From contig NZ_BAFX01000064.1 of assembly GCF_000308815.1 (NCBI RefSeq), positions 62,001 through 126,000 on the forward strand: 64,000 nt of DNA, given 5' to 3'. Position numbers and translations under genes: made by a program. This document shows, piece by piece, positions 46,018 through 57,225 of the stretch; positions within the stretch are counted from its first letter, which is position 1, and each line of letters opens with the position of its first letter. The notes beneath the pieces were generated by a model. That model saw only the letters and a list, made by a program, of their open reading frames with translations, was not told the DNA's origin and did not search any database. The DNA is from Nocardia concava NBRC 100430. GTDB taxonomy: Bacteria; Actinomycetota; Actinomycetes; Mycobacteriales; Mycobacteriaceae.

Positions 46018-47214
46018 ATGCCTGGCACCATCCCCGAACCCGAGACCTCCGGTCAGCACCAAGATCATATGACCATCGCCGGTATCGGTGCCGTGACCGG
46101 GTACGGCTGGGGCCGCGAAACCCTCTGGGAGGGTTTGCTGAGCGGCAAACCCGCCGCCCGGCTCTTTCCAGGGTACGGGCCCGAACGCGATCGCAACGGT
46201 TGGGTTGCCCGCGTGCCGGAAGGCGGCGATCCGGATTTGCCGGACAGCCGATACATCCGGGCGATCATGGGCGCTGCGCGCGAGGCGGTGGGCGACGCCA
46301 CCGACCGCGGCTGGCGGCCAGGTCGCACGGTCGGCCTGCTGCACGCGATCGTGCTGGGCAATGTGCCCGAGTGGCGCGACTTCTACACCGTCGACGGCGG
46401 GCGGCGCCGAAATCGTGACTATCTGCGATTACTCCCCTCGACACCGGTGGCGATGCTGATGAGCGAGTTCGGCTTTCACGGCCCGGCCATGAATGTGACG
46501 GCCGCCTGCTCCTCCTCGAACGTGGCCTTGATCACCGCGCAGCTGTGGCTGGCCCACGGCATCGCCGACGACGTGCTCGTGGTGGCGACCGACATGTCGG
46601 CGATCCCGGAGATGGTGACCCCGTTCGTGGCGCTGGGCGCGGCGGTCGACGACACCGATCCGCTGGACGCCTGCCGTCCGTTCCAGGAGGGCAGCCGCGG
46701 CTTCGGTTTCGGGGAGGCGTCGGTGGCCTTCCTGGTGACCCGCGATGCCGACCGGCCGTACGCGGCGGTGCTGGGCGGGGGCATGTCCAACGACGGGTAT
46801 CACGTGATCTCGGTGGACTCTTCGCACGAGCAGATCTTCGATTGCGTGCGGCGCGCGCTGGCCAGCGCGGACGTGCGGCCGGAGGAGGTCGCCATTCTCA
46901 ACACCCACGGTTCCGGGACCGCGCAATGCGATGCCGCCGAAACCCAGCTGCTGGCAGAGCTTTTCGATGATCGTCCACAGGTGGTGGCGCTCAAGCCGCT
47001 GGCGGGGCACTGCCAGGCCGCCTCGGGCGGAGTCGAATTGGCCGCCGCCGCAATGGGCTACGAGCGCGGGCTGCTGGTGTCCGCGCCGATCGTCGCCCCG
47101 GCGCATCCGCGATTGGTCGACGGGGTGCAGCAGGGATACGACGGCATCACTGTGAAGACCGCACTCGGCATGGGCGGCCACAACTCGGCGGTGGTACTCG
47201 GCCCGGTGAGCTGA
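46018..47214 (+). CDS. Stand-alone beta-ketoacyl synthase
   Basis: 398 residues of the thiolase/ketosynthase fold. The active-site Cys lies in VTAACSSSNVAL, the two His in NTHGSGTAQCDA and PLAGHCQAASGG, so the Cys-His-His triad is complete. There is no acyltransferase or ACP in the same protein or beside it, so it is either a discrete KAS-type enzyme for a modified fatty acid or part of a dispersed pathway. ATG 46018 has GGAG 8 nt upstream (the ATG at 46012 lies too close). Its stop is 4 bp from the convergent devS stop. Confidence 0.82.
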   Translation: MPGTIPEPETSGQHQDHMTIAGIGAVTGYGWGRETLWEGLLSGKPAARLFPGYGPERDRNGWVARVPEGGDPDLPDSRYIRAIMGAAREAVGDATDRGWRPGRTVGLLHAIVLGNVPEWRDFYTVDGGRRRNRDYLRLLPSTPVAMLMSEFGFHGPAMNVTAACSSSNVALITAQLWLAHGIADDVLVVATDMSAIPEMVTPFVALGAAVDDTDPLDACRPFQEGSRGFGFGEASVAFLVTRDADRPYAAVLGGGMSNDGYHVISVDSSHEQIFDCVRRALASADVRPEEVAILNTHGSGTAQCDAAETQLLAELFDDRPQVVALKPLAGHCQAASGGVELAAAAMGYERGLLVSAPIVAPAHPRLVDGVQQGYDGITVKTALGMGGHNSAVVLGPVS

Positions 47215-47218
47215 GGGG

Positions 47219-48997
<1,779 letters not shown>

Positions 48998-49045
48998 CTA
49001 CACGGCACCCGGAATTCTATGCGGGTCGAGGTTGCGGAAAGGTTG

Positions 49046-49693
49046 TTATGCCGAACGCGACTGTCCCGTACGCAATTTCGAGGCCAGCACGGCGGCCTGG
49101 GTGCGGCGTTCCATGCCCAGTTTGGCCAGCAGCCGGGACACGTAGTTCTTGACGGTCTTCTCGGCCAGGAACATGCGCTCGGCGATCTGGCGGTTGGTGA
49201 GGCCGTCGCCGAGCAGGTCCAGCAGTTTGCGTTCCTGATCGGTCAAACCGGCCAGCGGGCCGTCGAATTCGGTGCTGCGGCGCAGCCGGGCCATGAGCGC
49301 GGCGGCGGCGCGATTGTCCAGCAGCGAGCGGCCCGCGCCCACCTCCTTGATGGCCTTGGCCAGCTCCATGCCCTTGATGTCCTTGACCACGTACCCGCTG
49401 GCCCCGGCCAGAATGGCGTCCATCATGGCCTGCTCGTCGGTGTAGGAGGTGAGGATCAGGCAGCGCAGATCGTCGATGTCGGCCAGCAGGTCCCGGCACA
49501 GTTCGATGCCGTTGCCGTCGGGCAGGCGCACGTCGAGCACGGCCACATCGGGTTTCAGCGCGGGTATGCGTGCGAGTGCCTGGGCCACATCGCCGGCCTC
49601 GCCGACCACCGTGAGTTCGGGATCCTCCTCCAGCAGATCGGTCAGACCGCGGCGGACGATTTCGTGATCGTCGACCAGGAAGACTTTGATCAC
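49046..49693 (-). CDS. devR: NarL-family response regulator DosR/DevR
   Basis: 215 residues (217 in M. tuberculosis DosR). Receiver domain: [14 protein letters not shown], phospho-Asp in [52 protein letters not shown]-terminal LuxR-type [57 protein letters not shown], nearly identical in the recognition helix. It activates hypoxia/dormancy genes at 20-bp boxes. GTG 49693 has GGAGG at 5 nt and matches the start of the mycobacterial protein; ATG 49711 adds six residues. Confidence 0.95.
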   Translation of the reverse strand: MIKVFLVDDHEIVRRGLTDLLEEDPELTVVGEAGDVAQALARIPALKPDVAVLDVRLPDGNGIELCRDLLADIDDLRCLILTSYTDEQAMMDAILAGASGYVVKDIKGMELAKAIKEVGAGRSLLDNRAAAALMARLRRSTEFDGPLAGLTDQERKLLDLLGDGLTNRQIAERMFLAEKTVKNYVSRLLAKLGMERRTQAAVLASKLRTGQSRSA

Positions 49694-49781
49694 GACGGCC
49701 TCCAAGCTCATCGGTATCGCGGGCGCGCGGGGTAGTACGTGCGGTAGGGGCCCAACGTAACTCGCGGCGGGGCAACGGGAT

Positions 49782-49801
49782 ACCGCCGAAGGTCCCTAAT
49801 T
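49782..49801 (-). promoter_or_regulatory. DosR-like box 1
   Basis: On the minus strand AATTAGGGACCTTCGGCGGT, matching the DosR box core GGGAC(C/T)TTCGGC. It lies about 90 bp upstream of devR, suitable for autoactivation. Confidence 0.6.
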
Positions 49802-49861
49802 CGCCGCGTAGTGAACGACTGAAGATTCTTTTGTCGGAGAATTTTCCCTGAAAGTGGTCTG

Positions 49862-49881
49862 CTTTGGGACCTTCGGCACTG
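49862..49881 (+). promoter_or_regulatory. DosR-like box 2
   Basis: CTTTGGGACCTTCGGCACTG; the 12-base core GGGACCTTCGGC is identical to box 1 but inverted, 61 bp away. It lies about 72 bp upstream of the hibernation-factor start codon. Confidence 0.6.
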
Positions 49882-49952
49882 TCGAGGGGGCCGGTGGTGT
49901 GTTGCCATGGAGTCGGGTTGCCGGGTCGGAAAAAGGAGAGAGGGGTCGGCTG

Positions 49953-50759
49953 ATGGGCGCGTTCGACGTGTGGTCGAGTGGAATCGATCCGGATTTCGTG
50001 GTGACCACGCACGGGCCCGTCCCGTCGGGTGAGGTGACCCGCGTGGTGCGCGGAATGGGCAGAATCCTGCGCCGCCACGGGGTCGACGGGCCGGTGCGGG
50101 TACGCCTGCACTGGCCCGAATCAGAGGACGGCACGACCCTGGTGCAGGCCGGTGTCCGAGCGCTGGGGAAGGCGTTCCGGGTACAGGTCGCCGGGCCGGG
50201 GCGGTTCGCGGCCACCTTCGCACTGGAGCGGCTGGATCTGCGGCTGGGCTGCCCGCCGGACGAATTGTCCAGGCCCTGGCCGGATCCCGCGCGCCCGTCG
50301 CTGTCCGCGGTGACCGGGCCGCGGCCGATCGTGCGGCGCAAGGACTGCCGACTACAGGTGGCCACACCCGCCGCGGCGGCGCGGGTGCTGGACGCCATGG
50401 ACTACGACGCGCATCTGTTCATCGACGCCGACACCGGATCCGAGGCCGTGGTGTGCTGGACCGGTCCGCTCGGGGTGCGGACCGTCGGCCGGGCTCGCGA
50501 CGGCGTGCCCACCATGCTCGAGGACGAAGCGGTGTCGCGGTTGTGCACGGGCGGGCTGCCGTATCTGTTCTTCACCGATTCCGACGCCCGGCGCGGGCGG
50601 CTGCTGTACCGGCGCTTCGACGGGGATCTGGCGCTGCTGACCGCGGCCGGTTCCGAGGATCGGATGCGCGAGCGCGACCGGGGATTACAGCCGCGGGCCA
50701 TCGCGGGCTGTGTGCGGCGGGTGTCACCCAGCGTGGCCGCCATCACCGCCACGCAATAA
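49953..50759 (+). CDS. S30AE C-terminal-domain protein (dormancy ribosome-hibernation type)
   Basis: 268 residues. The middle (about 115-185; PIVRRKDCRLQVATPAAAARVLDAMDYDAHLFIDADTGSEAVVCW) matches the C-terminal dimerisation domain of long hibernation-promoting factors, and a second, diverged copy appears to follow (VGRARDGVPTMLEDEAVSRLCTGGLPYLFFTDSDARRGRLLYRRFDGDLALL). The N-terminal part has a weak S30AE-like look (VTRVVRGMGRILRRHGVDGPVRVRLHWPES). The DosR regulon of M. tuberculosis includes such a protein (Rv0079). Divergent from devR with a DosR-like box upstream. ATG 49953 has GAGGGG at about 9 nt. Confidence 0.78.
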   Translation: MGAFDVWSSGIDPDFVVTTHGPVPSGEVTRVVRGMGRILRRHGVDGPVRVRLHWPESEDGTTLVQAGVRALGKAFRVQVAGPGRFAATFALERLDLRLGCPPDELSRPWPDPARPSLSAVTGPRPIVRRKDCRLQVATPAAAARVLDAMDYDAHLFIDADTGSEAVVCWTGPLGVRTVGRARDGVPTMLEDEAVSRLCTGGLPYLFFTDSDARRGRLLYRRFDGDLALLTAAGSEDRMRERDRGLQPRAIAGCVRRVSPSVAAITATQ

Positions 50760-50797
50760 ACACGCTGTGACCAGCGTTTCAGCAGCCGTAAACAAAC

Positions 50798-50820
50798 TTG
50801 TCGGTGGGTGCCCCTAGCAT
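50798..50820 (+). promoter_or_regulatory. PafBC-type DNA-damage promoter of uvrA
   Basis: TTGTCGGTG (50798-50806), 8 nt, TAGCAT (50815-50820): exact match to the RecA-independent damage promoter consensus. The mRNA would have a leader of about 42 nt. Confidence 0.8.
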
Positions 50821-50868
50821 GGCGTCCGGGGGAAGTCTGGGATTGCTGAAACGTTGGAAGGATGGCCA

Positions 50869-53868
50869 GTGGCGGATCGCCTGACGGTGCGCGGAGCGCG
50901 GGAGCACAACCTCAAAGGGGTCGATCTCGACCTACCCCGCGACAGTCTCATCGTTTTCACTGGCCTGTCCGGGTCCGGTAAGTCGTCTCTGGCGTTCGAC
51001 ACGATCTTCGCCGAGGGGCAGCGGCGGTATGTGGAATCGCTGTCGGCGTATGCCCGGCAGTTCCTCGGGCAGATGGACAAGCCGGATGTGGACTTCATCG
51101 AGGGCCTGTCCCCGGCGGTGTCCATCGACCAGAAGTCGACCAACCGCAATCCGCGGTCCACGGTCGGCACCATCACCGAGGTCTACGACTACCTGCGTTT
51201 GCTGTTCGCGCGCGCGGGCACCCCGCACTGCCCGGTCTGCGGCCATCTGATCGCCAAGCAGACCCCGCAGCAGATCGTGGACCAGGTGCTGGCCATGGAG
51301 GAGGGCACCAAGTTCCAGGTGCTCGCGCCCGTGGTCCGCACCCGCAAGGGCGAATTCGTGGACCTGTTCGAGTCGCTGCACTCACAGGGCTATTCGCGCG
51401 TCCGGGTCGACGGCGTGGTGCATCCGCTGACCGATCCGCCCAAGCTCAAGAAGCAGGAGAAGCACGATGTCGAGGTGGTCGTGGACCGCCTCGCCGTGAA
51501 GCCGAGTTCCAAACAGCGCCTGACGGATTCGATCGAGACGGCGCTGCGGCTGGCCGACGGCATCGTGGTGCTGGACTTCGTGGACCGCGAGGAGCACGCC
51601 CACGATCGGGAGCGGCGCTTCAGCGAGCGGCTGGCCTGCCCGAACGGGCATCCCCTCGACATCGAGGATCTGGAACCGCGGTCGTTCTCGTTCAACTCCC
51701 CCTACGGCGCCTGCCCCGATTGCACCGGTCTGGGTATTCGCAAGGAGGTCGATCCGGATCTCGTTGTGCCTGACCCGGATCTGAGCCTCAATGACGGCGC
51801 CATCGCGCCGTGGTCGCGCGGGCAGACCGCCGAATACTTCACCCGTCTGTTGTCGGGTCTGGCCGAGGCCATCGGGTTCTCCATGGACACGCCGTGGAAC
51901 CAGTTGCCGCTCAAGGCCCGCAAGGCGGTGCTGGAGGGCAGCTCCGAGCAGGTGCACGTCTCCTACACCAACCGGTATGGCCGCAAGCGTTCGTATTACG
52001 CCGATTTCGAGGGCGTGATGCCCTTCCTGCAGCGGCGCATGGACGCCACCGAATCCGAGGCGATGAAGGAGCACTACGACGGCTACATGCGGGACATCCC
52101 GTGCCCCGTCTGCAATGGTGCGCGCCTGCGTCCGGAGATCCTGGCCGTCACGCTGTCAGCGGGCGCGGAGCGCATGTCGATCGCGGATCTGGCGGATCTG
52201 TCGATCGGAGACGCGGCCAAGTTCCTCAATACCCTGACCCTCGACGAGCGACAGGCGGCCATTGCCGCGCAGGTGATCAAGGAGATTCAGGCGCGGCTGG
52301 GCTTCCTGCTCGATGTCGGCCTGCAGTACCTGACGCTGTCGCGGGCGGCGGCCACCCTGTCCGGCGGTGAGGCCCAGCGCATTCGCCTGGCCACGCAGAT
52401 CGGTTCCGGGCTGGTGGGTGTGCTCTACGTGCTGGACGAGCCGTCCATCGGCCTGCACCAGCGCGACAACCGGCGGTTGATCGAAACCCTCACGCGCCTC
52501 AAGAGTCTCGGCAATACGCTCATCGTGGTCGAGCACGACGAGGACACCATTCACGCGTCGGACTGGGTGGTCGATATCGGCCCGCTGGCCGGCGAGCACG
52601 GTGGTCAGGTGGTGTACTCGGGTCCGTACGAGGGACTGCTGAAGGACAAGAATTCCCTCACGGGCGCTTACCTTTCCGGCCGCGAGCAGATCGAGGTGCC
52701 GCTGGTGCGGCGGCCCATCGACAAGAAGAAGCAGCTCACGGTGGTCGGCGCGGTCGAGCACAATCTGAAGAACATCGATGTGAGTTTCCCGCTGGGCGTG
52801 CTCACCTCGATCACCGGCGTCTCCGGCTCGGGTAAGTCCACGCTGGTCAACGACATTCTGGCGACCGTGCTGCAGAACAAGCTGAACGGTGCGCGCCAGG
52901 TACCGGGCCGCCACACCCGCGTCAACGGCCTCGATCATCTGGACAAGCTGGTCCAGGTCGACCAGTCGCCGATCGGTCGTACCCCGCGCTCGAATCCGGC
53001 CACCTACACCGGCGTCTTCGACAAGATCCGCACCTTGTTCGCCTCCACCACCGAGGCCAAGGTGCGCGGCTACCAGCCCGGCCGGTTCTCCTTCAATGTG
53101 AAGGGCGGCCGCTGCGAGGCGTGCTCGGGTGATGGCACGCTGAAGATCGAAATGAACTTCCTGCCCGATGTTTACGTCCCCTGCGAGGTTTGCCACGGTG
53201 CGCGGTACAACCGCGAGACCCTCGAGGTGCACTACAAGGGGAAGACCATCGCGGAAGTCCTCGACATGCCGATCGACGAGGCCGCGGACTTCTTCGAGCC
53301 GGTGACCTCGATCCACCGCTACCTCAAGACCCTGGTGGATGTCGGCCTCGGCTACGTCCGCCTCGGCCAGTCCGCACCGACGCTGTCGGGTGGTGAGGCG
53401 CAGCGTGTGAAGCTGGCCGCCGAACTCCAGAAGCGCTCGACCGGCCGGACCATCTACATCCTCGACGAGCCGACCACGGGTCTGCACTTCGAGGACATCC
53501 GCAAGTTGTTGAAGGTCATCAACGGCCTTGTGGACAAGGGCAATTCGGTCATCGTGATCGAGCACAACCTGGATGTCATCAAGACCTCCGACTGGGTCAT
53601 CGACATGGGCCCCGAGGGCGGTTCCGGCGGCGGCACGGTCATCGCCCAGGGCACCCCGGAAGACATTGCGGCGGTGGGGGAGAGCTACACCGGCCAGTTC
53701 CTCAAGGATGTGCTGGCGAACTCGCAGGCCACCCTCACCGAGGCGAAGCCGGTGAAGAAGGCGGCCAAGAAGGCTCCGGCCAAGAAGGCCGCGCCGAAGA
53801 CGGAGGCTCAGGCCACCGCCGCCAAGAAGGCCGCCGCCGCCCGCCGCAAGGCCGCGGCTCTGCGCTGA
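50869..53868 (+). CDS. uvrA: Excinuclease ABC subunit A
   Basis: 999 residues. UvrA dimers recognise bulky DNA lesions and load UvrB. Two ABC ATPase halves: Walker [10 protein letters not shown] (about 30) with first zinc CPVCG and CPNG/CPDC pairs, signature LSGGEAQRI, Walker [12 protein letters not shown]; second half Walker [10 protein letters not shown] (about 650), zinc motif [27 protein letters not shown], signature [29 protein letters not shown] 50869 has AAGGA at 6-7 nt. The last 40 residues are an unusual Lys/Ala-rich tail ([15 protein letters not shown]) like histone H1 repeats. Confidence 0.97.
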   Translation: MADRLTVRGAREHNLKGVDLDLPRDSLIVFTGLSGSGKSSLAFDTIFAEGQRRYVESLSAYARQFLGQMDKPDVDFIEGLSPAVSIDQKSTNRNPRSTVGTITEVYDYLRLLFARAGTPHCPVCGHLIAKQTPQQIVDQVLAMEEGTKFQVLAPVVRTRKGEFVDLFESLHSQGYSRVRVDGVVHPLTDPPKLKKQEKHDVEVVVDRLAVKPSSKQRLTDSIETALRLADGIVVLDFVDREEHAHDRERRFSERLACPNGHPLDIEDLEPRSFSFNSPYGACPDCTGLGIRKEVDPDLVVPDPDLSLNDGAIAPWSRGQTAEYFTRLLSGLAEAIGFSMDTPWNQLPLKARKAVLEGSSEQVHVSYTNRYGRKRSYYADFEGVMPFLQRRMDATESEAMKEHYDGYMRDIPCPVCNGARLRPEILAVTLSAGAERMSIADLADLSIGDAAKFLNTLTLDERQAAIAAQVIKEIQARLGFLLDVGLQYLTLSRAAATLSGGEAQRIRLATQIGSGLVGVLYVLDEPSIGLHQRDNRRLIETLTRLKSLGNTLIVVEHDEDTIHASDWVVDIGPLAGEHGGQVVYSGPYEGLLKDKNSLTGAYLSGREQIEVPLVRRPIDKKKQLTVVGAVEHNLKNIDVSFPLGVLTSITGVSGSGKSTLVNDILATVLQNKLNGARQVPGRHTRVNGLDHLDKLVQVDQSPIGRTPRSNPATYTGVFDKIRTLFASTTEAKVRGYQPGRFSFNVKGGRCEACSGDGTLKIEMNFLPDVYVPCEVCHGARYNRETLEVHYKGKTIAEVLDMPIDEAADFFEPVTSIHRYLKTLVDVGLGYVRLGQSAPTLSGGEAQRVKLAAELQKRSTGRTIYILDEPTTGLHFEDIRKLLKVINGLVDKGNSVIVIEHNLDVIKTSDWVIDMGPEGGSGGGTVIAQGTPEDIAAVGESYTGQFLKDVLANSQATLTEAKPVKKAAKKAPAKKAAPKTEAQATAAKKAAAARRKAAALR

Positions 53869-53884
53869 TGAAAGCTCGTCCATG

Positions 53885-53922
53885 ACGAAGGCCCCGTACC
53901 GGAATCGGTACGGGGCCTTCGT
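53885..53922. terminator. Bidirectional terminator
   Basis: ACGAAGGCCCCGTACCG pairs perfectly with 53906-53922 (17 bp, 4-nt loop) between uvrA and the convergent ABC exporter gene. Confidence 0.85.
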
Positions 53923-53931
53923 ATTCGGTTC

Positions 53932-55869
53932 CTACTCGGCGGCCGCCAGCGGCGGGCTGAGCTCCTTCACCTCGGCGATGCGGCCGAAGTCGAGCTTCAC
54001 GATCTGGTCGGCGCAGTCGAAGTAGCGGTCGTCGTGGGTGATCACGATGACGGTCTTGCCGCGTTCCTTGAGCTTCACCAGGATCTCCCGGTAGAACACG
54101 TCACGGAACTTCGGCTCCTGATCGGCGGCCCACTCGTCGAACATGTAGATCGGCCGATCCTCGAGCAGCGCGGTCAACAGCGCCAACCGCTTTCGCTGCC
54201 CCTGCGACAGGGCGATGGTCGACAGGCGGCCGTTCTCCACGGTCACCTTGTGATCGATCTGCAGTTCCTTCAGGTACTTGCGGACCTCGTCGTCGATGCC
54301 GTCCTCGAAGCCGAGGTAGTCCTCGAACAGGTGGAAGTCGGTGAAGACCGCCGAGGTGTTCTGCCGGAACCACTCGATGTTCTCGTGGTCGATCGTCTCG
54401 CCATTGAGCGACAGGTGGCCGTTCTGCGGGACGTAGAGTCCCGTGATCAGTTTGGCCAGCGTCGATTTGCCGCTGCCGTTGCCGCCCACGATGAAGGTGA
54501 TCTGCCCGGGCTGGAAGGTCAGGTCCAGCGGGCCCAGGCTGAAGCCGGAGCCGTCCGCCTCGGGCGGGGCCACGGGCGCGCCCATCGGGACGGGCCGTCC
54601 GTCGTGGCCGCCGTGGTCAACGAACCTGTGCCCGTTGACATCCGGGCGATCGCTGCCGGGCCGCGGACCGTGCCCGGGCGGCGGGCCGCCGGGACGACCA
54701 CCACCCGGATGCGGTCCGGGCCGACCACCGACCGGCGCACCCGGCGCGCCGGGCCGTCCACCCGCACCCGGGTGCGGCCGCGCACCGCCACCCGGGTGGG
54801 CTCCGGTGCCGGGCGGCGGGCCACCCGGAACGGGCGGGAACGCCGGCGGCGCCTCGGTCAAATAGTGGTAGCTGACGTCATTGAGCTCCAGCCGCGCCGC
54901 GGAGGCGGCCGGGCGCTCGGTGTAGGGCAGCGTGGATTCGTCGTGCGCGGTCTGGATGGACAGATTCAGCGAGCGAATCTTGGCCAGCGCCACGTCACCC
55001 CGCAGCAGATCCGGAATGCGGTGCATGAAGTTCTGCATGGGCATCGAGAGGAACGTAGTGACCAGGACGTATCCGACCATGGTGTTCTGCGGCAGATCCA
55101 GCGCGCGGGCCAGGCCGAACAGGATCAGGGCCATGGTGCCCAGCTGCAGCACCTGACCGAAACCCTGGGCGAAGGTGAACTTCGAACCGGCCTCGACATT
55201 CTGGACCCGCAGCTTCTCGGCCGAGCCGAGCAGGTGCTTGTCCATGAAGTCGCCGCGCCGTCCGCGGTGCAGCTTGAGCTCCTTGATGCCCAGCGACACC
55301 TCCTGGAAGGAGCGGATCAGCCCGTCCTCGTTCTCGCGGGCCTCCTTGTACAGGTGCCGCACCTTCTTGAGAACCGTTTCGACACAGGCGATTCCGAGCA
55401 GCGTGCCCGCCACCGTGGTGGCGAAGATCGGGCCGGACACGATCGCCAGGAAGATGAAGCACCCGATGATCGTGGCCAGGTCGATGCAGATGCTCGGAAT
55501 GGCCGTGACCGCCTGCGACAGTGACCGCACGTCCTCGGTCAGCGTCGCGATCAGGCGGTGCTGACCGAGCCGCTCGAGATGCTCGAGCGGCGCGGACACG
55601 ATGCGGCCGCTCAGGTCCGCCCGCAGGCGGTAGATCGCTTCCTGAGCCAGCCGGATCAGCAGCACCTGCGAGATCACCCCGCTGATCAGGATGATCAGCG
55701 CGGTCGCCACGAAGGCCTGCACGGTGACGGCCGGGTGCGGTTCCGGTGACACCACTCCCCGAATCAATGTCACCAGATAGGTATTGGCCGCACCGCAGAC
55801 CAGACCGGAGGCGATGACGCCCGCGATCCGCATCCACGAGATGGAGATGAGGAATCTGAGTAGTTGCAT
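53932..55869 (-). CDS. SyrD/PvdE-type ABC exporter with a Gly/Pro-rich insert
   Basis: 645 residues: six-helix membrane domain (about 1-295) fused to an ATPase domain. Walker A GGNGSGKST (462-470), signature LSQGQRKRL (554-562), Walker B MFDEWAADQEP (Asp578, Glu579) and ITHDDRYF are diagnostic of the cyclic-peptide/siderophore exporter family (SyrD, PvdE). About 100 residues (338-440) of Pro, Gly, His and Arg are inserted between the first strand of the ATPase (LELNDVSYHY) and FSLGPLDLTF. Last gene of the desaturase-type III PKS operon, 50 bp after the PKS, so it probably exports that product. Confidence 0.88.
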   Translation of the reverse strand: MQLLRFLISISWMRIAGVIASGLVCGAANTYLVTLIRGVVSPEPHPAVTVQAFVATALIILISGVISQVLLIRLAQEAIYRLRADLSGRIVSAPLEHLERLGQHRLIATLTEDVRSLSQAVTAIPSICIDLATIIGCFIFLAIVSGPIFATTVAGTLLGIACVETVLKKVRHLYKEARENEDGLIRSFQEVSLGIKELKLHRGRRGDFMDKHLLGSAEKLRVQNVEAGSKFTFAQGFGQVLQLGTMALILFGLARALDLPQNTMVGYVLVTTFLSMPMQNFMHRIPDLLRGDVALAKIRSLNLSIQTAHDESTLPYTERPAASAARLELNDVSYHYLTEAPPAFPPVPGGPPPGTGAHPGGGARPHPGAGGRPGAPGAPVGGRPGPHPGGGRPGGPPPGHGPRPGSDRPDVNGHRFVDHGGHDGRPVPMGAPVAPPEADGSGFSLGPLDLTFQPGQITFIVGGNGSGKSTLAKLITGLYVPQNGHLSLNGETIDHENIEWFRQNTSAVFTDFHLFEDYLGFEDGIDDEVRKYLKELQIDHKVTVENGRLSTIALSQGQRKRLALLTALLEDRPIYMFDEWAADQEPKFRDVFYREILVKLKERGKTVIVITHDDRYFDCADQIVKLDFGRIAEVKELSPPLAAAE

Positions 55870-55919
55870 GACTGCTGAGCCTTTTGCTGGGGCCTATCGA
55901 AAAGGGACGGATGCCCGTC

Positions 55920-57128
55920 TCAGGGGCGGATGATGTCGAAGAGCACGCCCTCGAGGGTGACGCCCGGCGCGAAGGAGAACGCCACACCCGTCGAGATCGG
56001 CTCGTCGGCCTGCTGCGCGATCATCTGCTCGAGCACGAAGATCAGCGAGACGCTGAGCATGTTGCCGTACTCGGCGAGCACGTCCCAGCTGGTCGCCGCC
56101 CGCTCCGAACCGATGCCCAGCGAGCGCACCGACTCCTCGATGATCTTCGGGCCACCCGGGTGGATCGCCCACAGATCGACCTCGGCCTTGGTCATGCCGT
56201 GCCGCTCGAGCACCCGGGTCACCACCGGATCGACCCCGCGCAGAATGTACTGCGGCAGGTTCTCCGACAGCTCGCAGGTGATCCCATTGTCGTTGACGCC
56301 CAGGACGATTCCGTCCTCGGCATCGTCGAACAGGTAGCTGAAGCTGTCGCGGATGACCACCGCGCCCGCCGGTAGCTCCTGCTGCGGGTTGCTCGCCCCG
56401 ATGACCACCGCGCCGCAGCCGTCGCCGAAGAGGCTGTGGATGATGACGTCATTGATGTTGTCATCGAACACGGCGTTCACCGAGCTCAGCTCGAGGCAGA
56501 TGACCAGCGCCTTCTTGTCCGGGTGCGCCCGGACGAAATCGACGGCGGCGCGAATGGAGTTCATCGCGGCGGCGCAGCCCATGAAGTTCACCATCACGCG
56601 GTTGATTGCGGGCGACAGACCGAGCTGCTTGACCACGGCCACATCCACGCCGGGCGCGATGAAACCGGTGCTGGTGGCGAAGACCAGCATGCCGATCTCC
56701 GACGCCGGATCCTCCAGGTGCTCGATCGCGCGCCCGGCCACATCCACGGCCAGCGGCACCGCGTGGTCGTAGAAGGTGTTCATGCGGTCCCGGATGGTGC
56801 CGACTTCCTTGCTGTAGGACAGGAATTCGGGATCGATCGGATTGACCGCCAGGTGCCGGGTGGTGATCCGGGTCTTCTGGTAGATCCGCGGGATCCGGGC
56901 CTGCTGGGCCGGATCGCTGAACAGCCCGGCCACCTGGGCGGCGGCGTCGGCCTGCGAGAAGATCTGCGTCGGCGAACCGGTCGCGATGCTCTCGATCACG
57001 CCGACGGTGGTCGGCGGGGTCGGCGGCAGGGGGGCCGGCGCGAAGTCGTAACCGGGTTCGCCTCCCACGAACCGGGTCGAGGACTGCGCGGCGGGCAGAG
57101 CGCCCCCTTCATCAATGGTGATAGACAC
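55920..57128 (-). CDS. Type III polyketide synthase (chalcone-synthase-like)
   Basis: 402 residues. Catalytic Cys185 in NFMGCAAAMN, His323 in WAIHPGGPK and Asn356 in GNMLSVSLIF give the complete type III PKS triad; FGDGCGAVVIG is the conserved C-terminal half motif. Such enzymes extend an acyl-CoA with malonyl-CoA and cyclise it to pyrones or resorcinols. About 40 extra N-terminal residues are Pro/Ala-rich. GTG 57128 has GGGGAG about 6 nt upstream. It lies between the desaturase and exporter genes of one operon; starter chain probably a fatty acyl group (inference). Confidence 0.92.
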   Translation of the reverse strand: MSITIDEGGALPAAQSSTRFVGGEPGYDFAPAPLPPTPPTTVGVIESIATGSPTQIFSQADAAAQVAGLFSDPAQQARIPRIYQKTRITTRHLAVNPIDPEFLSYSKEVGTIRDRMNTFYDHAVPLAVDVAGRAIEHLEDPASEIGMLVFATSTGFIAPGVDVAVVKQLGLSPAINRVMVNFMGCAAAMNSIRAAVDFVRAHPDKKALVICLELSSVNAVFDDNINDVIIHSLFGDGCGAVVIGASNPQQELPAGAVVIRDSFSYLFDDAEDGIVLGVNDNGITCELSENLPQYILRGVDPVVTRVLERHGMTKAEVDLWAIHPGGPKIIEESVRSLGIGSERAATSWDVLAEYGNMLSVSLIFVLEQMIAQQADEPISTGVAFSFAPGVTLEGVLFDIIRP

Positions 57129-57161
57129 GAAATACTCCCCTCGAATTTTCCAAATGACGAC

Positions 57162-57213
57162 CCGCGGTGCGATCGGCGCATGTTCTGGAAAGCTCCAGTC
57201 GAGCGCACCGCGG
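57162..57213 (-). promoter_or_regulatory. Hairpin between desaturase and PKS genes
   Basis: CCGCGGTGCG (57162-57171) and CGCACCGCGG (57204-57213) pair perfectly, with an inner CTGGA/TCCAG stem in the loop. It may set the ratio of desaturase to PKS mRNA. Confidence 0.45.
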
Positions 57214-57225
57214 TCTGGAATCGGT

